Of a stretch of DNA of 64,000 bases, positions 1-14,000 are shown piece after piece; positions within the stretch are counted from its first letter, which is position 1; every line of letters begins with the position of its first letter. The notes under the pieces are model-generated. The model saw only the letters and a program-made list of their open reading frames with translations, was not told the origin of the DNA and made no database searches. The stretch comes from Ashinkailepas kermadecensis (Eukaryota > Arthropoda > Thecostraca > Neolepadidae): the NCBI GenBank assembly GCA_034440615.1, contig JAOTOM010004622.1:216001-280000 (forward strand), read 5' to 3'. Position numbers and translations under genes: made by a program.

Positions 1-62
1 TTGTCGCCTGCTGGTGATATCGTAGCCACCATGACCGTCTTACTATTGCCGCCCAGGTTGTC
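1..62 (-). CDS. Khc-73: Khc-73 exon start: [17 protein letters not shown] (cut by window edge)
   Basis: Begins after TTGGCAG and encodes [18 protein letters not shown], the kinesin segment following LTWLLK. It starts in phase 0, as the previous exon requires. The exon continues beyond position 1. Confidence 0.95.
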
Positions 63-3000
63 CTGCCAAGCCGTACATCGTGAAAATCGCTAGGAGGTGG
101 TGATTGTGCACCAGAAGTCAGCAAATGACAACAGCACCAGCCATGGACAGTTGGACGGCGAACGACCAGGACACGCGCCTGGTCAAGACCGCTCACCTAG
201 CGCCGAGCAACGAGACCGCTCACCTAGCTCACGTGGGCTTCGCAACCCGATACCGTTCAAGTGCTCAAGACAGCTGAACTCCCAAGGCTTTTCTCTCTAG
301 GAATCGTTATTTGGCCCAGTCCCAAAAGGAATACACACAAAAAAAGAACAGAAAGAAAAAGGGTCAGCACTCACAATGTGTTCCATACCAGCCTGACATC
401 AGATAACACGTTTTGTAAACAGCAAACTTGAATGCTTAAAAAGAATGAACGTGCATGCTTATTGGTGAACATGGCAGATCACACTCCGTTAAAATTGCAC
501 GTTCTTCTGCGGCAACAACGCTTTGTCTCGTCCACCACAGCACTTCCCTTTCTGGACGAACGCCATGCAATTGCAAAGTGTAAATTATTGGTGCAAACAA
601 AACGCATGTATCCTGTCCCTGTCCTCTGAAGTTCATTTCGCTATATCTAGGAACCGTGGATATACGATTGGGACGTCGGAAGGAAGTAGTCAATGGGTAA
701 ATGAGATAAGTGAAGTCACCATACATAATATGACAGCACTTTAAAATAATATTAATGCTGTTCGCGTAAATAATATTAAAATAATATTAATGCTAATATT
801 AATGCAAAATGACATGTTCGCGAATTGTCGTTCGTTGCGTTTTCCGACGGGAGGGAATTCTTAAGTTAATCAAATTGTACAAAATAAACCGAACATTTGC
901 ATCAAAGCAAATTCATGTCCAAATGACTGTTTGATATACAGTACATACAATATCACCCCTGAAGTGTCTAATGGAAACCTAAACTTGACAGCGCTTGAAA
1001 GCCGAAGTTTAGCTAACTAGATTATTTTCAGGGTATGATTATCATGGTATGAGTGTATCGAGTATGGAAAACACCATGTTTACCTTAAATATACTTCTTC
1101 ACTCGAAAAAAGATTGTTCACCCCTGTAAGCTTGGCGTTTATAATTTAACTTCCCCAGAATATATTTCAGCTACAATGTGGTCGGGACAACGGTAAGCAG
1201 ATGCTTGGCGATTATTTTTTAGACGACTTCTGACAGTCACCATTTGACCGCGAGCTGTCAAACGGCAAAAAACAATTTACTTCGTTGAATTTGGAAATTA
1301 TATTCTCCATAATTGCCCGCATTGCTTTCGATTACCTTTCAAGTCTCTTCAAGGGGTCCTTTTACAGCCTTCGCTTCAATTTGTGTTTCATTGCATAATA
1401 TGCAACTGAACATTTTGTTGCGGCGCAGATGGTAAGCCGGCGCCAGTCCCGATGGCCAATGTAAGGGCTGGTCCAAATTTCTCATTGGCTGATGAGTGGC
1501 AGCCTTCAGCCTATCCTTCGGTGAATCTTGTGATACCAAAGACAGGACGGACCCGCAATACGCCAAGTGAAACACACTACTTGCTTACGAAGTCGGGAAG
1601 TTAATGAGCGGTTTCGAACTTAAGCTTATTAGTAGCCGGATTCTTGCAGTGCCACTATCTTTTTTGGCCAAGTTGGTTTCGGAGAACGGGAATGGGGGGG
1701 GGGACGAGTGGTCTAGGGGTAAGATGCTCGTCTCACAATCGAAAGGTTGTGGGTTCGAGTCTCACCTGTCGCTACTCTTCGCCCGCGACCAATCGGCGTG
1801 AGAGATTGGCGACGCTACATGACTCAACGGTCGACGTGTCGTAAAATCGATAACCATCCAACCAACAATGGGAAGGGGGTGGGGTAACTATTCCCGGAAA
1901 CCAAGCAAAATGAGAAGTTATTACGCCATAAATAATCGCAGCATATTAAATAATATTCAGTGCTTGGATAAAGATATCTATAAGAGGTGAATATTGCCAA
2001 GAGCTACCGATAGATTCGACGAGGAAAACATCAGTGAAATAAAAACGTCCTGGTGTTATAACTTCCGCATTTGAGGTTGAATTCAGAACAGTTGGTACAT
2101 CGCCATTGCCAATCCATTTTGTCTTCTGGGTTGGTTATTTGTTTCTACGACACGTCGACCGTTCAGTCATGTAGCGTCGCCAATCTCTCACGCCGATTGG
2201 TCGCGGTCGAAGAGTAGCGACAGGTGAGACTCGAACCCACAACCTTCCGATTGTGAGACGAGCATCTTACCCCTAGACCACTCGTCCCCGCATTTTGTCT
2301 TCGATATTACGCAATTGATTATTAAAGCTTCGAACACATCGGCTGATGATTGCTTATGCAGTCCTGTCAGGCATTGTACCTTCAGGGGAGGGGCAAACGA
2401 AAACCCTTCCTTCCTCCTATTCACGCACGTGGTATAGGCTATCTGTTGACATGGAAACTTCAGCATTTAGGTCATTTCGCCGCAGTAAACCTCAGCTGTA
2501 CATTACCACATCACGGTAGTGCACTCAGCAGCCACAAAAAAACAGCGCCCAACTGACCACATACCTTCAGAAGCCAGGTGAGCACAGAGTCTCTATACGG
2601 GACGAAGTTGTCTTTGGCGCGTGACTTTCCAGCCGACGCATCTGCTAGTTTTGAGATGACGAGGCCCAGCGTTGTCAATGACCTGAGTACAGGCTCAGTT
2701 AGCTGGGACGCCATGGCACCGAACGGCACAGCACTGCTTAACAAGACATGCACCCAGATACGTCCGACGTGCTACGTTAGATGGGACGGCCTGGACGGTA
2801 ACGGCACAGCACTGCTTAACAAGACATGCACCCAGATACGTCCGACGTGCTACGTTAGATGGGACGGCCTGGACGGTAAGGGCACAGCACTGCTTAACAA
2901 GACATGCACCAAGATACGTCCGACGTGCTACGTTAGATGGGACGGCCTGGAGGGCAACGAATTCCACTGAAGAAGAACTTGAGGCTTTTACGATGCATTC

Positions 3001-6000
3001 AATTGCATGGTCAAATGGCGTTGCCAATCTCTCACACCGATTTGCCGCGAGTGAACTCGGTACTTCCATCGAGTGTGGGATTCGAACCCACGATCTTACG
3101 AGCAGGAGTTCGACGCCTTACCGACTGAGCTACCGCAACCCCAGGAAATCCAATGAGACAATCTTTATATCACGTACACGACTGCACAACAGGTCGAACC
3201 ACACCAAACGCGACGGTTTTAGACAGGATGTATAGCGCACATCACTCCGCGGCCGAGCCCATTGGCGGAGCTAGCGGTACACAGGGCCTGTGGATAATGA
3301 CTGACGGGATATGGCTATCGTAAGTCCAGTACACATGGCATGCGAGGGGAGGGGCTTCCTCACCATGTCCCCGCTGACTAGTGAATAGGTGTCCGTGCTA
3401 CGAGAACGGAGGGTGTCTGTCCCACACACTATCCCAATTAACTCATGGATAGGTGGCCGGCAATGTCATTTATGCAAATGTCACGCCCGAGCCGACAGCG
3501 CCACCCACTTATTGATGTTGCTGCCTTCTTTGAGGCGGTCTCCAGCGGCGCCAGTCTTCACAGCTCGCTCAGAGCCGGCCAGATCCACCAATGAGATACG
3601 GCTCACTTTCTCACCGCTCACACCCGACTTCTGGTCTGTGAGCGTCTGTCGAAAACGGGGAAACGCAGTGAGATTTGGCCTACTTCGTCGGTCATACCGA
3701 CTGCTGGTCCGTGAGCGTCTGTGGAAAAACGGGGTAACGCAGCGAGACCCTTGCCGCTCACACCCGACTGCTGGTCCGTGAGCGTCTGTCGAAATGGTTG
3801 TGGTTATTGGTTTTTACGACACGTCGACCGTTGAGTCATGTAGCGTCGCCAATCTCTCACGCCGATTGGTCGCGGACGAAAAGTAGCGACAGGTGAGACT
3901 CGAACCCACAATCTTTCGATTGTGAGACGGGCAACTTACCCCTAGACTACTGAACCCCAGCGTCTGTCGAAAACGGGCTAACGCAGTGTGAGCTACGGCT
4001 TACTTGCTCACTTGTCTGTTGGTTCGCGAGCGTTTGTCAAACGTTGCTGATCGACATCGAGTGTGATATTGGCGAAACGGGATGAGATCGCTATGGAGTT
4101 ACCATTCACACACCTTTGGCAGGTCGACACGTACGGCTAGTCGTTAACCACGCTATAACGATGTGGTGAGCGCCGCCCCGGTTTCCTTGCACTAAGTTAC
4201 GTCGCTATTCCCTCGGTGCGGCGGTGACAAGCAGTTGTGCGGAAGCCAGCCCATGGCACATCGCTGCCTACCTGCGTGAGTATGACGGTGAAGACAGCAT
4301 GCGAGCGAGATGACTCAGAGTTCATGTTGGTCGCCGCAACCGTGCGCGACTTGTTGCCCTCCACCATGAGCTGTTCGATGTCCTGCGACACGGCAAAGCG
4401 GCTGTAGGCTGGCACATATTACGTCATTGGAAGCAGACAGAAATACAGACAGCTCAAACTACAACACCGCACCTACACCTACTTCACAGCACACTATATA
4501 GCAGCAGCAGTGCACGGCGCACCGCAGATAACAGCACCGGTACACCGCGCACTATATACAATATGGACATAACACCGGTACAAAGCACATCGCACAACCA
4601 CATACATCGCCGGGATGGAGAACACATGAGCTTACGCCACATCATCGATTACAACCGCATTGGCCATGACACACCGGACAACAGCATCGGCTTATCCTGG
4701 ATAACTGACATCAGTATCAGGCGAGATTAGTTCGTACCTACGCCACGGGATCAGATTGCACGTGCTGGGAACGGTCAGGCGAAGCAGACTACACACAATA
4801 AACATTACTGAGGTAGAGTGAAGGACTAGCATTCGTGAGATCGTAAATGAAGCTGTGACCGTGATCCCGAGGTACTTACCTGACAATGATCATCGTCATG
4901 TGCTTAATAACCTGGCCACAACAGTCATGCGGTGACAACTGGCCGACCATTACCGGCATGCCGTAATAGCTACCGGACCATTACCGCCATGCCGTAATGG
5001 CTACCGGACCATTACCGCCATGTCGTGACAGTTATCGGACCATTACCGCCATGCCGTGACAGTTCCCTGAACATTATCGTCCTATCGTGGCAGTCACCCG
5101 ACCATTACCGTATTATCGTGACAGTCATTACCATCCTGCCGTGACAGCTGCCTGACCATTACCGTACTTCCGTGAGAGTTGCCTGACCATTATCGTCCTG
5201 TCCTAACAGTTACCTGACCATGGTCGTCATGCCACGACAGTTACCTGGCCATTACTATCCCGCCGTGACAGTCACCTGACCACTACCGCCACGCTGCCGC
5301 GATGGCATAGTAAGCGACTCACGTGCCCATCGGAGACCGCCAGCACCGACAGGCCGTCCACGTACGGGCCCAGCAGGTTGTGTTCGCGCACCTTCAGCGA
5401 CTGCTTGCCACCGCGGGGATCCAGCAGATCGTGTACCTGTCCGGCACACCAGAGCACGTGACATGCGTGCAACAGTGTTGGCCTGTACAGAGCTGCCACT
5501 ACACAGCAGTGTTCCCGACAATCACTGGTTGATACACATTCACGTGTGACGCGCTTCCTGCCCTCGCGGTCCAGTGGATGGTGTTGTCATCCTCCAGCGA
5601 GGTGCATCGCGAAACATACGGTGCAATTTGCATACTTTGTCACCGGCACGTCTCAGGAAAATGTCAGATTTGGTAAATTGTATGGACAGCTTGGGAAAAG
5701 CGGATGGGAAGAGAGAAGATATAGGCGGTGCAACGTTAAGATAACGCAATTTCACAAATTTACACATGTAGGGCCACTCCGCTGAGGTCTTGACCTCCGT
5801 TGGTGAACACGCGACTCGCGGTGCTGCGCTGACCTGACTGCTCCTCTATGTAAATACAGTTCGGTTAGTGATATTGGATGGAGACACGTGGTGGAAGTAT
5901 GATAAAAATGGATCAGATAAAGAGCGTTCACGAAGTAACAGCAAATTGTTCGCAAAAATGGCTGGAACGTTCATATGTCTGTATCAGAATTGATTCATTG

Positions 6001-7855
6001 ATAAAGTGGGCTGAAGGGCGGCCAGACTACAAGGCCATCTAGCGCCCATAACAATTAATGGTTCGAACCGTTGCTGTATGACGCCCCTGTACTATAGGTA
6101 GCCTTCCTGGTGCATTTTGATGTTTACACCCCGGATAGATAGCACAACATTTCACAGCAGATTGGAAGATGAAGAGCTTTCCGGATTCGACGACCTGTGA
6201 TTGATCACCTAAAGCTGCTAGGAGGGAGTGAGCCTGGTCGCTCCAAAAATGACGTTGAAGCTCCGGACAAAGCCTCGGGCCTGAAATAAGAACGTGGCGA
6301 ACTGTCCGCACTGCACCACACCCAGGACATAGTGGCACATTCTCACCATTGAGTAAGTAACCATAGTTGGCGTAAGCATGTCCTATGCGTAAACGGCACG
6401 TCACCTTGTCTCGCCTTGTCCTACACGAGCACTAGAGCCACGGGCCGAGAGATGGCTTTTTGTCAGTAATGTGTTGAAAACAAGCTCGTCCCAGCTCGCT
6501 TGCCAGAAAAATAGATATCCCTGGGTCGTAGTCTTTGGCAGGGATTGGGAATGCTCCGCGCAAGGGAGCATGTGCCGCTCGCCTACCAGCACTGTCGGCT
6601 TGTTAATTTCCTGCGATACTTACATGGCTTGGAATCCAGAAGAAGTGGACGATTTTTCTTGCCTGATCCAATAAAGTCAGGCGACGGAATATATGATGTA
6701 CTAAGGGGCCTGTGGGATTAAAACTCCGAAGTGCCAAAAGGCTGATTAACGAGTCGGATAAAATTACATTATATTTTTCATCCCCGATCCTTTAAAAGCT
6801 AGTGCTTTATAAATTCCCACCAGCTTGGACGTCGAAACGAATGCAAGTCACGGTAGCGTGAACGACCTGGTGGCTGCGTCGCTTACAGACTCGCTCCCGA
6901 ACCAGGTGTCTGTCTTCGATCCACTCGTAAATGTCTTGGCGTAAATGTTATAAAATGTCGATATGTGGTCTGCATCAGAATCCCCTATTAATAATGCTGA
7001 GGACTATCAGCGACGCTGAGTGATCAGTGATGTACAGTGATCAGTGATCAGTGATGCTGAGGAGACTGCCCTGCGCTCGAAGGACCCGGGACAGTTCTCC
7101 GGAAGCGTTCACCCATACAGTGGATGGAATGATGAAGGGCATAGGAAAAGGAGGTACGGAGAACATGACATCCCATATCATAAGGGTTCACTGAGGGAGG
7201 AAACATTCCGGATTAAATTAGAAGTGCAGTTGAATTATCAACTGAAAGAGCCATCGACAAGATGTCAGAGAAGATCGAGAGGAAGCTAATCGAATAAAAA
7301 AACAGAACAGAAAACATTGGATGACGAGATGTGTACCGCGGACCTGCATATCGATGATCTAGAGGCCCTGGTCATGTCGGACCAACGGCGCACTGAATCT
7401 GAGCATTAGCCACGTCGATCGCTCCGATCAATGGGGGACGTTCACTATTGGCAGGTCCAACGAGGATCGGATATACGTTTGGTCGTGGAGAGACCGCTAT
7501 TGATTGGCTGGGGCACTGACCCATATTCATTAAATTGCTCGTGACGGATGCTGGCTGTGAGAGTCATGTTAATAAGTGTTAGGAAAGCTGGCCTTAGCAT
7601 CATGCTGTTCAAATAATACTTCAATCTAAAAGAATGTCAAAGTCAACAGTATATTTCACCCGTGGGACTTCTTCAGCTGTTGCCACTGTCAAGAATCAAA
7701 CAGCATCCAAAGTAGAAAATGAATTATGTTTCTCGTGCAACAAGGTTGGGCGAACTATTGCGAGAGAAAAGAAGATATGCGTATACAATCCGAACTAGTA
7801 TGAACATGCATTTTGAACAAACAGCCAATTGGAACTACTGTGTGGACAAAAACAG

Positions 7856-7942
<87 letters not shown>

Positions 7943-8012
7943 CATACATACATATATATATATATACATACATACATACATACATACATACATACATACA
8001 TACATACATACA

Positions 8013-8048
<36 letters not shown>

Positions 8049-11000
8049 TACATATGTAGATATACGGCCAGACTAGTACAGGCATACATTTGGCCAAAGT
8101 CAAGGTTTGACAGGCGGATCGTAAACAAGGCATCATACTGGACAAAATCGACACAAACCGCAGAGATGCAAAAAAACCTGATATTCAATTCGGTCATCAC
8201 CAAAAACAGCATCCAGGAACCAAGCTAAACTCCAGCAATGTCAAAATTCAAAAGCTACATGTAGCCCAACATGGACATGATTTAAATATTTGGGAGTCTA
8301 TGCATATCAAAAACATTCGACCGAGCCTCTTCGAGGCTTCTACTTCCCTAGTGTCATTGTGTCACCCGAGCCGCACATTAACGATCAGCCGCGACAGAAT
8401 CTTCGCGGGATGTGTGTGTTGGAGTGTGTCGATTTTGTTCGGTGTGAAGTCATCGACGGAGAAGTCATTTTGTAGTGTGGTTGGAATATACTGAAACAAT
8501 ATTTAACGAAGATAAAATCAAGAAAATAATCGCATACCTTTCCTGCTACCACGGATGGAAGAAAACAATGAATCTCATTTAACTCTCAATTTCGATCTCA
8601 TTTTACATCACAGCAAAAAAAATCCGCCAAATTACAGAGGGTTTGTGAGTCCAATTTACCCAAATTATCGCAGTGGGAACATTCTAGTTCCAATAGAAGG
8701 ACCGAAGCCTCGTTCGGAGTACTTTATGACCCATGCAGCTGATAAGGCCCAAGCCCGAATCAACAATTGGAATGCCGACGGTATGCTCCGCCCGTTAGAA
8801 CAGCAGGCTCTGACGTCACAATTCCCGGACACCACTGCACACTGTGATAACTCGAGGGAAAACTGGCCATGAATCATTGCGGACAAAGTATGCTAGTTAC
8901 AGGGGCGATTTTGGTCTTAATCGAAAGAGCTTCACATTTCGAAGATATGGAGAAGCTCTATTGTCTTAAAGATTGCTTAACCCAGGAATTTCAGAGGTAA
9001 TACCTACAAGAGTGAAGGGAACATTCCCCTCTCCTCATTTTGCTTCCGCGAAATATCTCGGGAACCAATTGAGGTAGACAGCTCAAATTGTGCACACACC
9101 TACATGAGTATATAGTGTACCTCGTTTTAAAAGATCGACGTCCGGCCATGCATAGTGACATCATAATGACGTCATAAGCGAAGTCCATGGGCACTCATAT
9201 ATTGGATAATTATTAGTTAGCGTTTGCTATGCGAGCATTCTGCACTGTAAATGTGACCTAATAATTGCTCCGTAGAATAGATCCAAGATCTCCTTGTCTT
9301 AAGTGGCTGAAATTAATCCAAAATACATCCCTAAGATATGATACACAGGTAAAATATGGGTCTCTGAAGGCACGTCGAGCCGTGTTCCCGTCGTTAGACG
9401 TACCTACCTACCTAGCACATGGCTGATCCACGACAAGACCCAGTCTCTCCCGGAATTGCTGCTGTATTTATTTCCTTCTTTCTTTCACACGCATCTTGTT
9501 TTCTTTGCCAGATACTGCCCACACTTTGACCTCCAGGCGGTAAGAAATGTGGAGAAGGCACTCAAAGCATCGAATCCAGGCATACATAGTTGAGAGACCG
9601 AGCTGGCATGCACCCTCACGGGCAGGTCGAGCCGCGGCAGCAGACAGGTCATTTATCTGATGAGGTGTGCACCCAGAAATGGTGCATGTCATGCTGCTGC
9701 CGGTGTTGGTCAGAGCGTTCACCACCTTGCTGTGAATCATGGTGAGTTGAACATTGTACGCCACTCTGAAACTGGTACCGTTTGCTGCGGCGACGGAGGT
9801 CGGCCTCAGTAGACGTATCTCGGATACGTCTACTGAGTACGTCACTGTCTCGTTCTTTCCGGGAGGCCTCTGCTGTCTCGCGCTTATACTGGATCCGCAA
9901 CGGCCAGCAGAAGCGGATTGAAGACGGCGTGGGTTGGTCCAGACGCAAGTGCCACCTACTGTTAATTGCAAAGGCATCAGAGTGGTACAGAACAGATTTT
10001 ATTCTGCAGCTTCATCGCCGTCTCCCATCTGTTTGTATACGACTTGCCCTGTAGCCTCGTGAAATTCCCATTTGACATGAAGCACGGCCGAAGTGCAGGT
10101 GCTGGATGACGTCGACTGCTGGTCGGCAGGTGAAGCTGAGTCCGTACGGGCGACAGACGGCAGACATGCCACCAGCCGCTGCGTCGTATGATCCAGGAGA
10201 GCCTGTAGAGAGCTGATGTATGATCTAGGAGAACTGACGTCTCGGTGAATTGCATGCTGTTGACTGCCGGATAGCACTCTACCTTGGCCTCATGCACCTT
10301 TCCATAGGCAGGCAGGATGTCTGTCTTCGCCGCATCATTCGTCACTCGGCGGACCATACGGTAGCCGTGCACAGACAAGTCAGCTGACACACACATTGCC
10401 ACCGCCCGGTCTCCTGACACGCGCCCGGGTTGGCTCACTTTAGAGCTTCTGAGAGCCCGGCGAATCTTGCTGGGCCGATTCGGTTATTCCCCCACCTGTC
10501 GCAGCACGAAAGCCGCGTCCTTCATGCACAAGCACTTTGCCTAGCAGCCTCCACGAGCTACAGAGAACTGTGCTGTTGAGCAACTCTTGAGGACGCCCGA
10601 CGCTGAGAACGGGCGCTGGGCTGATCGTAGATTCTACCTGGTCGCCCTCGCGCTCCCTCCACGGCCTCGTCATCCAGGCGGGTCTTAGCTTCATCATCAC
10701 TCACGACGTGATCACCACGCTTTATGGACACGTAGAACACCTCGTCTCCCGAAAGATAAGTCGCAAACTTACTTCTGAATTTACTCTGGGCTCGCTCACA
10801 CTTAACCGACTTTCCTTTTAACACTCGCACGTCCGGCGGTCCGCGCCAACTTCGCATGTCCGGGGGGGCGGATGTCTGCCCCCTAAGATTCGAGAACTAT
10901 GCTAGGTAGCGACAAACGGAAAACGGCTTTGCATAGCTGGTGACAAGCTCTATCGAAAGTATTTCGGACATTTTCTCGCTCAGGTCAATATTTAGGTCAC

Positions 11001-14000
11001 TGGGTCATCATATGTCAAATTCGACCAGATCGGGTGGGACCCTCAGATATTGGCACATATCTCAGGACCTGTAACAGATAGAAACAAACTGCAAATTCTA
11101 TTCGACAGCCCTTGAAATGTGCTATCGACATACGCTGCGTAATTTAAGGTCAGGTCAACAGATGGGTCACCGAAAGAATGACCTTAGGTCAGGGTCATGG
11201 GGTAGAGTAGGGAGGTCATGTAATATATCAATCGACACGTCTTGGCGATACAAGCACAATGACGGTAATGTTAGCCTTCTAGCTCAATGCATTGCGATAT
11301 AGTGCGCAGAAATGTGCTAGTGATTTCAGGTGACCTCAGCTGAACTTGGTGGGGCCACTGAGCAAAAATGTCAGCGATAGCATTGCGAATAGCTTCCAAC
11401 TACACGCCATAACGGTTGGAGGTCATTCCGAGTGCAAATATGTAACCAGGAAACATTTGTATATTTTCCCATAGGCCTATAATGGGTAAGCCATGGCCAC
11501 GACATGACCCCAGGTCAACGCTACGAAAAAACCGTGATATACATATTATAGACCCTGATAAGATCATGACGTGATATAAGTTTGAAATCAATCGCCCAAT
11601 TATTGTGGGAGTGATGCCACCTAGAACTCGGAGGGACGTTAGGTCACTTCGCCTGACCTGGTGACCTGACTTGAGATGACCCAGGGTCAAAAATTTATGA
11701 GGATATGCGGAAAAGACCAATGAGCAGCCATGCGAGGTTTGGCCTTGCTAACCCGATTAGTATGGCGGCAAAGTAGGAAAACCGCAGGGGGCGATATCTC
11801 CCCCGGACTGCGCGGGTTAAGTTCTTGGTGATCAAGTCGGTCGCCTTTTTCGTGTCAACAATCGACGACTCAATCGGGAGATAGTCCTGAGGGATTTTCT
11901 CCATAACCAACTGCAAACTATAAGTAAATACATGAGCATAATAGTAGCAACACCAAAACGCTTTTGCGCTGGTTAACAAGTTCATAATTCCTCTCTGCTG
12001 ACAAGCACCTCCATTTTCACCGTACGCAAAATCCAACCACACTGACCAAACCATTACAGGCAAGGACAGCTCCCCTGCCATGGGAAACGCTCTACGCGAC
12101 CTATCTCGACTTAGTCGCCTCGTCAGTTAGGGGATTTTTTGCACAGCGATCGCTGGATCAGGCTACCCGGTGAAAACACCCCGTCAGCCGGCGCGTCGCG
12201 GCGTCCGGCTGGGGCTTCCCCGTGCCGGCCACCGCATCGCACCGCGACCTGCCGGGATACAATTGATCACTACCGGTGTTAGAGCAGATTGGTGCAGCTG
12301 AAACTTACGGTACACATAGTCAAAGCATCGCTGATTTCATTGGGATTGGTCTCTGGTTGTGCGCTGTTGTGCGTTTTTCTTAAACCTTAATCGAACTTGG
12401 AGGTACTAAAAATTTAACGACTGTTGTAATGACTTATTTTTTAATAAAAAATATAATATTGTGGATCGTTCTATGCCTTTTTGAATTGCTTATCGCATTG
12501 AGAATGTTCTCAGCAATCATTTCATATCTCACTTGTCCAGGTTTATATAATGCATTTTACCTTTATCAGTCGTCAAACTCCCACAACATTTGTGCACGCG
12601 TGCATCGCTTTTTTTTCCACACGTGATGTTGTCCATGTCCATGGACTTGTTACTATATCAAATTTTGTGAAAATTGTCATAAAAACTGTGACCTGGTGTG
12701 CGTCAAGCATTTGCTGATGCCATGGCGCCACGAATATGGCATCACAAAATGGTCGAGAAATGCAATTCTGGCCAGTTTGTCCATTGAGTTATCACACTGT
12801 GCACTGATATGCGCGTCATCGCACGCACGCGTCCTGTTACTGGGCATATAACTCCGCAGGGCATCATGCGTCCAGTCCTCCCTCTCCACGGCTGCTTTTC
12901 GCTTGATGATGAATTGGTGTTAGGGGGCCCCCCCTCCAAAAGGTTTTTTTGCTGCTTTTCGCAGTTCTTCGCTTCTTTGTTTCTTTTTTTGGTGGGGGGG
13001 GGGAGGAAAACTTAGGGCCCTCTACCTGGGAATCTTGTGAGCACGAGATACACCCACACACACACTACATCCACGGCAGGTGTTCAATTTTTGGCAACGT
13101 TGCGGGACAGCTTGCTCGCTCGCTTGCTCTCGCATTCTCCGCCGTAGCACACTGTGCCCACGGAGGGACATTTCTGATTATCGGGCTCGGTGAACAGTTA
13201 GTTAGTTATTTATTTGGGCTTTAGGGCGCTTCGACCAGAATTGATCATTCGCGCCCATAACTTTTATACTAGTATTTCACTGTTGGTGAGAGCTATTACC
13301 TGGGTGCATACGTGGTTTGGAACCCAATCGACAACAAGTAACGGAACAAGTTTCCAGAATGCACAAGTTTTGAGTTGTTTCCCAGTATGTCTTCATATGT
13401 CAAACGATCCGCGTCTCTTCCATAAAACAATCGGCGCTCTGATGCAAAGTGCTGGCACGTCAGAAGCACGTGACGCACAGTCAGTGTTTCCAGACAGCGG
13501 AGGCACCGCGGTCTCTCCTCACCACACAGGAGGTAGCGATGGGTAGAGTAGGTGTGCCCGATGCGCATCCTGCAAAGTGTGACCTCCTCTTGTCTGGACC
13601 TACGAAGGCATGACTGCCAAGGTCCTAGATGTTGCTTGACTGCATGTAACTTATTGTTGCTTTCTCTGTCCCATGATTTTTGCCATTTACCAAGTATGAA
13701 ATGTGTAATCCTTGAGAAGTGGTCCCTGGCAGGAAGTGGGCATATCCGTGGGCGGGGGTTCTGAGCTGCCCACTTCGCCGCAGTGTCCGCGCGCTCGTTT
13801 CACCACACCCCGATGTGGCTAGGGATCCAGCACAAGCGAACGGTTATTCCCTCTTTTTCCAACGTAGTAATTCTTATGAGAATGTCAATTAGTAAAGGGT
13901 CTGAGGGATCAAATGCAGTCAGTGCCAAAAGGCTACTAAGGGAGTCAGATAGAATCACATACTGTGTCCTGAGAGACCTCTATAAATGACAATGCCTTCA

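Larger units (their letters stand above)
63..2564. other. Khc-73 intron: SINEs, otherwise nothing seen
   Basis: 2.5 kb intron on the minus strand. It holds the SINEs at 1700 and 2127. The first 1.6 kb is AT-rich with no ORF, RNA gene or repeat I can name. Confidence 0.7.

Noticed and set aside
1700..1775. Functional tRNA gene
   Set aside because: A and B boxes are present, but the acceptor stem does not pair and the same sequence recurs with SINE body and target duplications.
7719..8228. Long open frames of YIYIYI and THTYIH type
   Set aside because: Translation of TA and TACA microsatellite; no gene.
8555..8872. 105-codon plus-strand ORF starting [11 protein letters not shown]
   Set aside because: No recognisable family, splice context or codon bias; chance ORF in intron cannot be excluded.
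10980..11700. Nuclear hormone receptor control region
   Set aside because: AGGTCA words are parts of a repeated, diverged element found at several places.
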